DNA from: Microbacterium oxydans
GTDB taxonomy: Bacteria; Actinomycetota; Actinomycetes; Actinomycetales; Microbacteriaceae
Reading direction: 5' to 3'
Length of the DNA: 64,000 bases
Assembly: GCF_900095745.1 (NCBI RefSeq)
Contig: NZ_FMIR01000006.1
Span: forward strand, 124,001 to 188,000
A program made the position numbers and the translations under genes. Shown here in pieces: positions 48,803 to 57,569 of this stretch (position 1 is its first letter; each line of letters begins with the position of its first letter). The notes below the pieces were generated by a model, which did no database searches, was not told the DNA's origin, and saw only the letters and a program-made list of their open reading frames with translations.

Positions 48803-49468
48803 TCAGCCGATCAGGAGAGCGCGCAGTTCGGCCACGCTCGTCACGCGGAACTCCGCGTCGTCGCCCTCGTGCGCGTCGCTGAACCCCCACCCGACGAAGA
48901 TCACGGGGACGCCGTTGGCCTTGCCGCCCTCGACATCGTGGTGCCGGTCGCCGATGAGTACCGGTCGTGACGTGTCGGCGCCGAGCTCGCGCAGCCGGCG
49001 CAGAGCCTCGGCGACGATGTCGGTCTTGGACGCGAGGGTCGCTTCATCGGGTGTCGCGCCGACGGTCGTCTGGAACGAGGTGCGGAGGCCGAAGTGGTCG
49101 ACGAGTGCGTCGACCTGGTGCTCCGGCTTCGAGCTGGCCGTCGCCTGCGGGATGCCCGCCGCCGCCAGTTCGTGGATGAGGTCGGTGACGCCGGGGTACG
49201 TCGCCACATCGGTGGTGTAGCCGTCGGCCTTGCCGAGCGTGCGATAGAAGGTGACCGCCTCGCGGGACTCCTCGGGCGTCATCCCCGCCTGGTCCTGGAA
49301 CGACTGGAACATGGGCGGCCCGATCCAGTGCACCAGTTCCTCACGCGTCGGCGCCGGATGGCCGAAATGGGTGAGGGCGACGTTCAGCCGGCGGAGGATG
49401 CCGACGGACGCATCGATGATCGTGCCGTCGACGTCCCACAGCACGCAGGAATAGGGGGAGTGGGGCAT
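48803..49468 (-). CDS. HAD-family hydrolase, phosphoglycolate-phosphatase-like, 221 aa
   Basis: Phosphomonoesterase with an aspartyl-phosphate mechanism. Motif I is LWDVDGTI with nucleophile Asp12 and acid Asp14, a helical cap follows, motif II is TASSKPE, and motif IV/III is GDRHHDVEGGKANG. The subfamily and length resemble phosphoglycolate phosphatase Gph or pyrophosphatase PpaX. The substrate is not resolved by the sequence. It is monocistronic; the opposite end faces the coiled-coil protein gene divergently. Confidence 0.9.
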   Translation of the reverse strand: MPHSPYSCVLWDVDGTIIDASVGILRRLNVALTHFGHPAPTREELVHWIGPPMFQSFQDQAGMTPEESREAVTFYRTLGKADGYTTDVATYPGVTDLIHELAAAGIPQATASSKPEHQVDALVDHFGLRTSFQTTVGATPDEATLASKTDIVAEALRRLRELGADTSRPVLIGDRHHDVEGGKANGVPVIFVGWGFSDAHEGDDAEFRVTSVAELRALLIG

Positions 49469-49540
49469 GCCTCCAGCCTATGGGCCCGGCGGCGAGGGCC
49501 ATTCCTCCTGCACAGCTGTGCTCCGAAAAAGCTTGCTCAC

Positions 49541-49575
49541 ACCTTATGTGAGGGCGAAATGTCCTCATGTAAGGT
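49541..49575. promoter_or_regulatory. Inverted repeat upstream of coiled-coil gene
   Basis: ACCTTATGTGAGG (49541-49553) and CCTCATGTAAGGT (49563-49575) are complementary except two central bases. It lies 36-70 bp before the start codon at 49612, a plausible operator position. No regulator is adjacent. Confidence 0.5.
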
Positions 49576-49611
49576 CGCGACAAGAGCGGAGTTGCAGGTC
49601 AGAATGGGGGC

Positions 49612-49923
49612 ATGTACGTGTCGGTAGAAGTCATCACGATGCTGGCGACAGCAGCGGCGACTCTGGTCGCGATCGTCAGCGGGTTCGGCTGGATGATCGC
49701 TCGGATGGACGCACGCTTCGAAGCGCAGGATGTGAAGCTCGAACTGCGGTTCGATCGCATCGACCGCCGCTTCGAACGGGTCGATGAACGGTTCAAGCGG
49801 ATCAATGAACGGTTCGACCGGGTCGATCAGCGGCTCCGTCTCGTCGAGCTCGAGATGACCGAGGTGAAGATCGCGGTCGCGCGACTCGAGGGTCCGGCTC
49901 CGCGGCTGATGGCGGCTCGCTGA
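49612..49923 (+). CDS. Membrane-anchored coiled-coil protein, 103 aa
   Basis: One N-terminal transmembrane helix (about 5-30) precedes a long coiled coil. Near-identical 7-residue repeats (RFDRIDR, RFERVDE, RFKRINE, RFDRVDQ) occupy about 46-75 and the heptad pattern continues to about 93. This resembles small response-associated or phage-holin-like DUF families, but I cannot assign one. It could oligomerise at the membrane. CAGAAT at 49600-49605, 6 nt before the ATG, may be a leaderless -10, though GGGGG could also serve as Shine-Dalgarno. Confidence 0.75.
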   Translation: MYVSVEVITMLATAAATLVAIVSGFGWMIARMDARFEAQDVKLELRFDRIDRRFERVDERFKRINERFDRVDQRLRLVELEMTEVKIAVARLEGPAPRLMAAR

Positions 49924-49950
49924 TCCGTGCGGGGATCAGACGGCAGAGGC

Positions 49951-50646
49951 TCAGAACAGCCGGGGGATGCCCGACTCGATGCCCTTCATGTCGTCGTAGT
50001 CGAGCACCAGGCAGCGGATGCCGCGGTCCTCGGCGAGCACACGGGCCTGGGGCTTGATCTCCTGTGCCGCGAATACTCCCTGCACGGGGGAGAGGTGCGG
50101 GTCGCGGCCGAGCAGTTCGAGGTAACGGGTCAGCTGCTCGACGCCGTCGATGTCGCCGCGGCGCTTGATCTCCACCGCGATCGCGGCGCCGTCGGCATCC
50201 CGCACCAGCAGGTCGACCGGGCCGATGGCCGTCGGGTACTCGCGGCGCACCAGGGTGGCGCCCTCGGAGATGCGCTCCACCTGCTCGGCGAGCAGCCGCT
50301 GCAGGTCGGCCTCGACGCCGTCCTTCTGGAGTCCCGGATCGAGGCCCAGCTCGTGGGAGGTGTCGTGGATGATCTCGTAGATCTGCACGCGCAGTGCATC
50401 GCCCGTCTTCTTGTGGGTGACGCGCCACACCTCGACGACGCCGGCGCTCGCCTCCTCCTCGCCCGGTTCCTCGCTCGACAGCGAGCAGGGCGGGCTCATC
50501 CAGTTCAGCGGCTTGTAACTTCCGCCGTCGGAGTGCACGAGCAGACTCCCGTCTCCCTTGTGCACGAGCAGACGCGTGGCGAGCGGGAGATGGGCATTGA
50601 GCCGACCGGTGTAGTCGACCGAGCAGCGGGCGATGACGAGACGCAC
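49951..50646 (-). CDS. nucS: Endonuclease NucS (mismatch-specific), 231 aa
   Basis: Cuts both strands at mismatches and provides the mutation-avoidance pathway that actinobacteria use in place of MutS/MutL. An N-terminal DNA-binding domain (about 1-110) is followed by a RecB-like nuclease domain with Asp145 (GPVDLLV), Glu159 and Lys161 ([12 protein letters not shown]) and Gln171 ([10 protein letters not shown]). The C-terminus ends GIPRLF, similar to the clamp-interacting tails of NucS. Length is normal. It is followed by nothing in operon and lies near the GAP-family gene on the same strand. Confidence 0.95.
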   Translation of the reverse strand: MRLVIARCSVDYTGRLNAHLPLATRLLVHKGDGSLLVHSDGGSYKPLNWMSPPCSLSSEEPGEEEASAGVVEVWRVTHKKTGDALRVQIYEIIHDTSHELGLDPGLQKDGVEADLQRLLAEQVERISEGATLVRREYPTAIGPVDLLVRDADGAAIAVEIKRRGDIDGVEQLTRYLELLGRDPHLSPVQGVFAAQEIKPQARVLAEDRGIRCLVLDYDDMKGIESGIPRLF

Positions 50647-50702
50647 CCGTCGAGCCTACTTCGTCGGAGTCCTGTTGTTCGCCGCCTCGGGGTGCGTGGC
50701 GA

Positions 50703-51596
50703 TCAGTTGCCGAGGAACCCGCCGAGCGCCTCGAAGATTCCGAGCTCGGTGGCTGCGGAGCGGGCGATGAGGAACCCGATGATGCCGATGATCCAAGCGG
50801 TGTTCTCGGCGCCCGTGCGCTCCATCCAGGCGGCGAAGCGTTCGAGCGGGCGCTGAACGAGGGGAGCGGCGACGATGCGCAGGACGAGCAGGACGATCGC
50901 CGGCAGGATCATCAGGGCGCAGTACCCCGCGAGTGAGAGCACACGCAGCGGGGTGTCGACGGCGGCATCCGCGAGCATCGTCATCGCGACGATGTACGGC
51001 AGCATCGTGGCGACCTCCACCACCCCGGCGGCGATCGCGACGGCCATGACGGCGGTGCCACGGGTGCGCGGGTCGAGCAGGCGCTCACGCCAGCGTGTGA
51101 TGCGGCCGGGGCGAGGAGTCGCCGTCGCCTCGGCCTGGTCTGCGGCAGGGGAGGGCGGAGGTGGTGTCAGCGTCGCCGGAGCAGGCGTGTCGCGCCCGGG
51201 CATCCCCGTCCATGGAGAGACCTGGGGCGCAGCCGCGACGGACGGAGTCCCCGCCGCGTCCGAGGCGCCTTTCGACTGCTTGTCGCCGGTCGGCATCACG
51301 AACGCGGTGATGAGGAGCGCGGCTCCGACGAGGAGTCGGACGACCAGGCCGGTCGGCGAGGCGAGGAAGTCCGAGGCCACGTCGACGAGGTTCACCAGCC
51401 CCCACAGGAAGAGGAGGCCGACGACGAGGTAGAACACCGCGATCGTCACGAGGTAGAGGAGGATGCGTCCGGCACGCACGCGCCCGGGGTGCAACAGGAG
51501 GAAGACCGGGATGAGGAGTGTGCCGACGCTGAGCCCGTCGATCAGCGCCAGCAGCGCGAGGGAGAGGGGGAGCGGGAGCCCGCCGAAGAGTTCCAT
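50703..51596 (-). CDS. GAP/Sap-family membrane protein, 297 aa
   Basis: Six-transmembrane protein resembling the actinobacterial GAP (Sap, sulfolipid-1-addressing) family, thought to help export lipids such as GPL or sulfolipids. The N-terminus (LALLALIDGLSVGTLLIPVFLLL) and later YCALMILPAIVLLVLRIVAAPL match its helix pattern. A Pro/Ala-rich cytoplasmic linker of about 60 residues lies between helices 3 and 4. It runs opposite to the two-component genes. The transported lipid, if any, is not known here. Confidence 0.78.
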   Translation of the reverse strand: MELFGGLPLPLSLALLALIDGLSVGTLLIPVFLLLHPGRVRAGRILLYLVTIAVFYLVVGLLFLWGLVNLVDVASDFLASPTGLVVRLLVGAALLITAFVMPTGDKQSKGASDAAGTPSVAAAPQVSPWTGMPGRDTPAPATLTPPPPSPAADQAEATATPRPGRITRWRERLLDPRTRGTAVMAVAIAAGVVEVATMLPYIVAMTMLADAAVDTPLRVLSLAGYCALMILPAIVLLVLRIVAAPLVQRPLERFAAWMERTGAENTAWIIGIIGFLIARSAATELGIFEALGGFLGN

Positions 51597-51712
51597 GGCC
51601 CCACTGTCGCCCGAGCGGGCGAGGCGGGGGATCGGGCGAAAGTATCGTTCGCCGCGGGCCCCTCATCCCTTCGACGGATGCGACCGCACCCGCGCCGTGG
51701 TTCCATGAGGTC

Positions 51713-52909
51713 ATGCACGAGCAGGTCGACGACGGCATCGGCGCCTGGTACCGCCGGCACCGCGGGTGGGCTGACCCGGCCGGGATGGCGCTCCTCGCCG
51801 TCGTGATGGCCGCACTCGGATTCCGCGGTGTCTGGGGCTCGTTCTCCCTCCTGTCTGGATCGGTGTCGCCGTGGTGGGCGCTCGCCTTCGCTCTTCCGGC
51901 GTGTGCGCTCGCGCTCGTCAAGCGACGTCTGCCGATGACCGTGCTCGGACTCGTGACGATCCTCTTCGTCGCCGACCTCCTCACGGTCGGCGGCATCGGG
52001 ACGCTCTTCGTGCTGCTCGACGTGCTGTGGACGACGGTGTTCCTCTCGGGCCCGCGTCGCCGGCGCGCTCTTCTGGTGCTCCTCAGCGCCGCGACGGTCA
52101 TCCTCTTCGTCGTCGCCTGGCTCTTCACCGACATGCCCTTCGCGGTCGCCGTCCTCATCGGGGTGCAGTTCGGTGCGATCTTCGGCACGGACTACTGGTG
52201 GGCGGTCGCGGTCTCACAGGCGCAGGAGCTGGCCGAGCTGCACCGTCAGCGCGCGGAGGACGCGGCGGCCGTCGCCGAACGGGACCGCGCCGAAGCCGTG
52301 CAGCGCGAGCGCGAGGCGATGGCGCGCGAGCTGCACGACGTGGTGGCCGGGCACGTGATGGCGATGGCGATCCGAGCCGAAGCCGCCCTCTCCACGGCAC
52401 CCGACCAGACGAAGGACCGAGAAGCGCTGCAGGCCGTGCGCGATGCGGGCCTGGACGCCCATGGCGCCCTGCGGTCGATGATCTCGGTGCTCCGTCGCGG
52501 CGACGGCGCCCTCGTCCCCACCCCGCGCTGGGCCGATCTCGACGGCATCGTGCGAGAGGCCGAGCGCGCGGGGCTCGTGGTCCGTTTCGACGCCGCGGAC
52601 GAGCCCGAGCTCGGAGCCGCCGCAGAGCAGGCCGTCGTCCGCATCGTGCGGGAAGCCCTGACGAACTGCATCCGGCACGCGGGCGGCGCCGAGGTCGACA
52701 TCGAGATCGTGGAGCGGAACGCCGAGGTGCAGGTGAGGGTCCGGTCCCGCGGAGGTGTGGCCAGCGCGGCAGCCGCGCACGGAGGCGAAGGGTGGGGTCT
52801 GCAGATGCTGCGGGAGCGCGTGGGAGCGCTCGGCGGATTCTTCTCGGCGGGCCCCGTCCCGGACGGGTGGTCCGTCGAGGGCCGGCTTCCGCTCGAGGTG
52901 CGCGTATGA
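51713..52909 (+). CDS. Sensor histidine kinase (NarL-type, HisKA_3), 398 aa
   Basis: Membrane sensor. About five N-terminal transmembrane helices (to about residue 165) and a short coiled coil precede the dimerisation/phosphoacceptor box LHDVVAGH with His208 and the ATPase domain with N-box (EALTNCIRHAGG) and G-box (GGEGWGLQMLRERV). This layout, with no large external domain, is typical of intramembrane-sensing kinases that respond to cell-envelope stress. It is coupled to its response regulator by an ATGA overlap (52906-52909). The stimulus is unknown; the divergent GAP-family gene is a possible target. Confidence 0.92.
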   Translation: MHEQVDDGIGAWYRRHRGWADPAGMALLAVVMAALGFRGVWGSFSLLSGSVSPWWALAFALPACALALVKRRLPMTVLGLVTILFVADLLTVGGIGTLFVLLDVLWTTVFLSGPRRRRALLVLLSAATVILFVVAWLFTDMPFAVAVLIGVQFGAIFGTDYWWAVAVSQAQELAELHRQRAEDAAAVAERDRAEAVQREREAMARELHDVVAGHVMAMAIRAEAALSTAPDQTKDREALQAVRDAGLDAHGALRSMISVLRRGDGALVPTPRWADLDGIVREAERAGLVVRFDAADEPELGAAAEQAVVRIVREALTNCIRHAGGAEVDIEIVERNAEVQVRVRSRGGVASAAAAHGGEGWGLQMLRERVGALGGFFSAGPVPDGWSVEGRLPLEVRV

Positions 52910-53553
52910 GCGCGCCAACCGTACTGCTCGCCGACGACCACGGCGCCATCAGAGCGGGATTGCGGATCATGCTCGAGGCGCACGGGATCACCGTGGTCGG
53001 CGAGGCGGCGGACGGCGACGTCGCCGTGCGCAACGCGGCGGCCCTGCGACCCGACGTGGTGCTCATGGATCTGCGGATGCCCGGCAGGGACGGCGTCTCC
53101 GCCACACGGGAGATCGTCGAACGAGGACTCGGCGACGTGCTCGTGCTGACCAGCTTCGATGAGGATGAGCTCGTCCTCGGGGCGATACGCGCGGGTGCCG
53201 TCGGCTTCCTCCTCAAGACGGTCGATGCCCCCGCGCTCGTTCAGGCGGTGCGCTCCGTCGCTGCCGGAGAGGGTGCGTTGGACCCTCGGGTGACGCGACG
53301 CGCGCTCGCCGCCGTGGCCCAGGGCGTGGCGGCACCGCCACCGGCATCGAGTGCGACGGAGCAGCCCGACCTGACCGTCCGCGAACGGGAGGTCCTCGAC
53401 GGCATCCTGCAGGGCTGGTCGAATGCGCAGCTCGCGGCGCGCCTGCGCATCTCGGTGCCCACGGTCAAGACGCACGTGTCGAACGTGCTGACCAAGCTCG
53501 GTGCGCGCAGCCGCTCGCACGCGGCCGCGATCGTGCGCGGCCGCGAGGACTGA
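52906..53553 (+). CDS. NarL/LuxR-type response regulator, 215 aa
   Basis: Output half of the two-component system. The receiver domain has Asp10-Asp11, phosphoacceptor Asp55 (LMDLRMPG), the TSFDE switch and Lys104 (FLLKT). The C-terminal LuxR helix-turn-helix (about 150-210) reads LTVREREVLDGILQGWSNAQ (then LAARL) and ISVPTVKTHVSNVLTKLG. The ATG at 52906 overlaps the kinase stop, so expression is coupled. It may act on its own promoter and on neighbouring genes. Confidence 0.95.
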   Translation: MSAPTVLLADDHGAIRAGLRIMLEAHGITVVGEAADGDVAVRNAAALRPDVVLMDLRMPGRDGVSATREIVERGLGDVLVLTSFDEDELVLGAIRAGAVGFLLKTVDAPALVQAVRSVAAGEGALDPRVTRRALAAVAQGVAAPPPASSATEQPDLTVREREVLDGILQGWSNAQLAARLRISVPTVKTHVSNVLTKLGARSRSHAAAIVRGRED

Positions 53554-53557
53554 GCGC

Positions 53558-54796
53558 TCAGCGCTGCTCCGCGCTCGCCGCCGGGGTCTTCTCGTCGTCG
53601 CGCAGCGGGCGGGCCGCGCCCGAGAACAGTCCGGACATGACGACCAGGGCCACCAGGATGAACAGGGTGTTCAGCAGGCCGATGTGTTCGCTGATGACGC
53701 CGAGCACGGGCGGGCCGCCGAGGAACGAGATGTAGCCGATCGTGGCGGCCGCGCTCACGCGAGCCGCCGCCTTGGCCGGGTCGTCTGCGGCGGCGGACAT
53801 GCCGAGAGGGAAGCCGAGGGAGGCCCCGATGCCCCAGAGCGCCGCGCCGACGAGCACGAGCGGGAAGGTGGGCGCGAGGATGAACAGCAGGATCCCCGAT
53901 GCCGCGGCGACCGCGAGGATCCGCAGCACCAGGACGCGTCCGAATCGGTCGACGAGGGGGCCGCCGAACAGGCGCACCGTCGTCATCCCGATGGAGAACA
54001 CGGCGAGCGACACGGCTCCCGTGCCCTCGGCGAAACCATGACCCTGTTCGGTGCCGAGCGCGATCCAGTCGTTGGCGCCGCCCTCGGCGAACGACATGCC
54101 GAGCATGACGACGCCGATCAGGTAGGTGCGGGGTTCGCGCCAGGCCTCGAGCGCGGTGTGCATGCGCGCACGGAACGGCGGCTTGACGTGATCCTCCGGG
54201 TCGAGCGCGGCCGCACGCACCGGCACCTGGAAGAAGCAGACCACCGCGATCACGGCGATCAGCACGCCCATGGTCACCGCATGTGTCGCGACATCGATCG
54301 CGAGGTGGGCGGCGAGGGCGCCGATGCCGGCGCCGATGACGGTTCCGAAGCTGAAGAAGGCGTGGAAGACGGGGAGGATCGTGCGGCCCATCTGCTGCTC
54401 GATCGCGGTGGCCTCGACGTTCATCATCACGTCGACGCAGCCGTTGCCGAATCCGAACAGGGCCATGCCGAGGAGGACGACGGCCACCGAGCCGAACACC
54501 GTCGCGCCGAGGCCCACGAGTGCGATGCCCAGCGCGAACATGAGCATCGCCGCCAGCATGCCGCGGCGGGCGCCGGTGCGCGCCATCACCGCGGGACTCG
54601 TCGAGATGCCGATGATCGAGGCGACACCCATGCCGAGAAGCAGCATCCCGACCTGCGCGTTGTCGAGCTCGAGCGCCTGCTTGATCCCCGGCACGCGCGA
54701 CGCCCAGGTCGCGATCGAGAGGCCGCTCGCCAGGAAGATGGCGAAGATCGCGGCGCGCCAGCGGACGAACTGCGAACGGGTCAGGGCTGCTTCCAT
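53558..54796 (-). CDS. MFS transporter (LacI-linked), 412 aa
   Basis: Twelve-helix major facilitator, resembling the YbjJ/FucP-like branch with the sequence ASRVPGIKQALELDNAQVGMLLLG after helix 1 and GRTILPVFHAFFSFG in the centre. The ATG at 54796 is the natural start, since the frame continuing upstream is antisense to the lacI gene. It is divergent from the LacI regulator across a 60-bp gap that holds a 14-bp perfect palindrome, so it is the likely target. Substrate unknown; a sugar is suggested only by the LacI regulator. Confidence 0.87.
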   Translation of the reverse strand: MEAALTRSQFVRWRAAIFAIFLASGLSIATWASRVPGIKQALELDNAQVGMLLLGMGVASIIGISTSPAVMARTGARRGMLAAMLMFALGIALVGLGATVFGSVAVVLLGMALFGFGNGCVDVMMNVEATAIEQQMGRTILPVFHAFFSFGTVIGAGIGALAAHLAIDVATHAVTMGVLIAVIAVVCFFQVPVRAAALDPEDHVKPPFRARMHTALEAWREPRTYLIGVVMLGMSFAEGGANDWIALGTEQGHGFAEGTGAVSLAVFSIGMTTVRLFGGPLVDRFGRVLVLRILAVAAASGILLFILAPTFPLVLVGAALWGIGASLGFPLGMSAAADDPAKAAARVSAAATIGYISFLGGPPVLGVISEHIGLLNTLFILVALVVMSGLFSGAARPLRDDEKTPAASAEQR

Positions 54797-54809
54797 GCCG
54801 GACAGCCTA

Positions 54810-54823
54810 TCGAATCGATTCGA
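54810..54823. promoter_or_regulatory. LacI operator between MFS and lacI genes
   Basis: TCGAATCGATTCGA is a perfect 14-bp palindrome centred in the divergent promoter. It overlaps the likely -35 position of the lacI gene and lies 14 bp from the MFS start codon. Confidence 0.75.
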
Positions 54824-54844
54824 CCCGGGGGAACGGAAGCGAGC

Positions 54845-54856
54845 TATCCTCGAAGC
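54845..54856 (+). promoter_or_regulatory. Putative leaderless -10 of the lacI gene
   Basis: TATCCT at 54845-54850 lies 6 nt before the ATG at 54857, fitting TANNNT spacing for a leaderless transcript; no Shine-Dalgarno is seen. Confidence 0.4.
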
Positions 54857-55915
54857 ATGAGCAGTCAGGAGACGCCGCGTCGGCCCACGATCGCCGACGT
54901 CGCACGCGAGGCGGGTGTGGCGACGTCCACCGCCTCGGTCGTCTTCAGCGGCAAGGCGAAGGTGGCACCCGCGACCCGCGAGCGCGTACTCGCCGCCGCC
55001 GCCGAACTCGGCTACGCCGGACCGGACCCCCGCGCCGCCTCCCTGCGACGCGGTCGCAGCGGCATCGTCGCCGTCGTGCTCGAAGGACACCTGCGTGCGG
55101 CCTTCCTCGACCCCGTGACGACGGCCATGATGGACGGCCTCACCGACGGCCTCGCCGAACTCAGCGCCGGCATCCTGCTGATGCGCGACGAGCCGGGGGA
55201 GGGCACGGCGATCGCCGATGCACCCGTCGATGCCGTCGTGCTGATCGGATGCTCCGGACGCACCCGGGCATCCCTCGAGGTGGTCGTCGGCCGCGGCCTC
55301 CCGGTCGTCGTGATCGAAGGGGACGCCGGAGAGGCCATCCCGCGGGTCACACTCGACAACGCGGCAGCCTCCGCCGACATCGCGAAGCACGTGCGCGACC
55401 TCGGCCACCGCGATGTCGCGCTGGTCACCCTGCCGCTCGACAGCGACCGCGAGTGCGCAGCGGTCACCCCGGAGCGCCTCGCCAACGCGACGGTCGACGT
55501 CACGGTCCACCGGTTGGCGGGCACCCGTGAGGTGTTCCCCGACGCCCCCGCGATCTCGGCATCCGGCAGCCTCATCGACGAAGGCGTGCGGGTCGGCCGG
55601 ATGCTGCTCGCGGACCCCGCCACGCGACCGACCGCAGTGCTCGCACAGAGCGACCTGCTGGCCGTCGGCGTCATCCGGGCGGCCGAAGAGCTGGGACTCC
55701 GCGTCCCGGAGGACCTCTCCGTCGCGGGCTTCGACGGCATCGCGCTGGACGGCCTCGGCGACCTCACCCTCACCACGAGCGTGCAGCCGGCCGTCGAGAA
55801 GGGCCGTGCCGCGGGAGAGCAGGTCGCGCGCATGCTGCGAGGCGAGCCGGGGATCACGCAGCATCTCACCTGCCGTTTCCGCGCCGGCACCACGACCGGC
55901 CCGGCCGCACGCTGA
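54857..55915 (+). CDS. LacI-family transcriptional regulator, 352 aa
   Basis: Repressor controlling the divergent MFS gene. The N-terminal HTH reads TIADVAREAGVATSTASVVF (in about residues 11-30) with the usual hinge, and the effector domain has the VLIGCSGRTRASL and FDGIALDGLGDLTLTTSVQP patterns. Ligand is unknown, presumably a sugar or related metabolite. The start at 54857 is supported by the promoter element and HTH position; a far longer frame exists upstream but is antisense shadow of the MFS gene. Confidence 0.92.
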   Translation: MSSQETPRRPTIADVAREAGVATSTASVVFSGKAKVAPATRERVLAAAAELGYAGPDPRAASLRRGRSGIVAVVLEGHLRAAFLDPVTTAMMDGLTDGLAELSAGILLMRDEPGEGTAIADAPVDAVVLIGCSGRTRASLEVVVGRGLPVVVIEGDAGEAIPRVTLDNAAASADIAKHVRDLGHRDVALVTLPLDSDRECAAVTPERLANATVDVTVHRLAGTREVFPDAPAISASGSLIDEGVRVGRMLLADPATRPTAVLAQSDLLAVGVIRAAEELGLRVPEDLSVAGFDGIALDGLGDLTLTTSVQPAVEKGRAAGEQVARMLRGEPGITQHLTCRFRAGTTTGPAAR

Positions 55916-55948
55916 GATCCGTCCCCCGACGCGGCTCCGGGGCCGCGG

Positions 55949-57448
55949 TCAGCTGCGCTGCGGGCCGAGCGGAAGCGCCGTGTCACCGAGATCGAGGATG
56001 CGGTAGCGGCCGCAGTCGATCACCTCGTCGGGGATGGCCGGCGCGGGCAGGTTCCACGGGATCGACTGGGCATCCTCCACGAGGAACGTGACCTCGCCGA
56101 CTCCGAAATCGTCACGGTTCACCAACCAGGCATAGCCGCGCAGTTCGTGATCGACCTGCACGAGCTGCGCCGGGTCGTCGAGGTGCAGCTTCGGCAGGCG
56201 CACGGTCCAGAACTGACCGGCTCCGGTGCGGCCGGAGGCACCGACCCAGTCGGTGACGCAGGTGAGGTCGGGGTCGCTGGCCTCGGCGGCCGCAGCGAGT
56301 CGAGGGATGCTCAGGATGCCGCCGACCGCGAGCAGCGCCGCGGCGACCAGCGCGATGAGCGACCGTGCGCGGAGCGGCATCCACCCCGCGCGCGGCAGGG
56401 CGACCAGGGCGAGAACGGGCGCGAACGCGACGGGCTGCAGGTAACGGGCCGCGTGGGTGCCGAGGGCGATGGCGCCGATCACGACGAGAACGGGCGTGAG
56501 CCAGGAAATGGCGGCGACGAAGCGCGAGCCCTCACTCGCGGCTCGTGTCGTGCGGACCACCGCGAGCACGAGGAGTGCCAGCACGATCAGGCAGCCGAAC
56601 ACCCCGCCGGGGGTCGAGAGGCGGTCTGCCACGAGCCCGCCGTAGTACCCGAGCGACTCGGCCCATCGCGCCGGCTGCACGTAGCCGGCGCCCGTGTTGG
56701 CGATCCATGCCCGAAAGGGAATGCGTCCGAGGGTGCCGAGTGCCGTGCCGCCCAGGAGCACACCGAGCAGTAGCGCCAGCCGGAAGCGCTGCCGCGATCG
56801 GATGGTCAGAATCGCGAGCAGCACCGCGATCGGAACCGTCGCCCACGCCGCATACAGCGGATTCGACAGCGTCGACACGGCCGCGGTGGCGCCGAGCGCG
56901 ACCGGAAGACCGAGGCTCATCGATTCGCGGTCGAGCGCGCGTCGCACCAGCCCGACCGAGAGCACGACCGCGACCACGGTGGCCGAGTAGTAGGTCGTCG
57001 TGAGCTGCAGGGAGGCGAGCTCGAGGGCATCGCGCGATGCAGAGAGCTCGGTCACGGCGATGGTGCAGAACACCGCGAGCCCGAGGAGCGCCCACGCGAC
57101 GGGTGCTCCGCCGTCCTTCCGGCGACCCGCGACGAGCCGAAGCGCGCCGTAGAAGGCGAGCATGTTGATCACGGCATTCACCGCGAGCAGGCCGTTCACG
57201 TCGAGCGGTACGAGCAGGTCGAGCCCCGAGAACACGGCGGATTCGGGAAGGAAGAGCACGCTCGACATCGCCCAATCCAGCGGTTCACCGGAAAGGAGCG
57301 ACCGCGCGAACATCCCCACGATCAGGGAATCTCCGTCGCGGAACAGCAACTCCGATCGCGCCGATGATGCGACCTGTGCGGCGGTGATGACTGCGAGCGA
57401 CAGGGCGCCGAACCACCCGGCCAGCTCCCGCACCCAGACCCGCCGCAT
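55949..57448 (-). CDS. Polytopic membrane protein, glycosyltransferase-like, 499 aa
   Basis: Large membrane protein with about 11-12 transmembrane helices and a soluble C-terminal part (about 395-499) rich in Asp and Trp, containing a cysteine pair (LTCVTD, DEVIDCGRY). The arrangement, with an early RDGDSL segment after helix 1 that could hold the catalytic aspartate, resembles GT-C polyprenol-linked glycosyltransferases (PMT/arnT type). No clear family signature can be fixed. The ATG at 57448 has no strong Shine-Dalgarno. It is divergent from the mrp operon. Confidence 0.65.
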   Translation of the reverse strand: MRRVWVRELAGWFGALSLAVITAAQVASSARSELLFRDGDSLIVGMFARSLLSGEPLDWAMSSVLFLPESAVFSGLDLLVPLDVNGLLAVNAVINMLAFYGALRLVAGRRKDGGAPVAWALLGLAVFCTIAVTELSASRDALELASLQLTTTYYSATVVAVVLSVGLVRRALDRESMSLGLPVALGATAAVSTLSNPLYAAWATVPIAVLLAILTIRSRQRFRLALLLGVLLGGTALGTLGRIPFRAWIANTGAGYVQPARWAESLGYYGGLVADRLSTPGGVFGCLIVLALLVLAVVRTTRAASEGSRFVAAISWLTPVLVVIGAIALGTHAARYLQPVAFAPVLALVALPRAGWMPLRARSLIALVAAALLAVGGILSIPRLAAAAEASDPDLTCVTDWVGASGRTGAGQFWTVRLPKLHLDDPAQLVQVDHELRGYAWLVNRDDFGVGEVTFLVEDAQSIPWNLPAPAIPDEVIDCGRYRILDLGDTALPLGPQRS

Positions 57449-57569
57449 GCGACCACTCTTGCACGATCGTGCAACCCGCGGACCGGACGGCCTTTTCGCC
57501 CGGGTAAACTAATGGCGACACCCCCCCCGCCTGGCCTCAAGGCCGACGACCCCCGAGGGAGCCGCGTAT

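Noticed and set aside
53501..55915. A long plus-strand frame joining the region of the MFS gene to lacI
   Set aside because: The upstream half is antisense of the MFS gene; the true lacI start is the ATG at 54857, which directly precedes the HTH.
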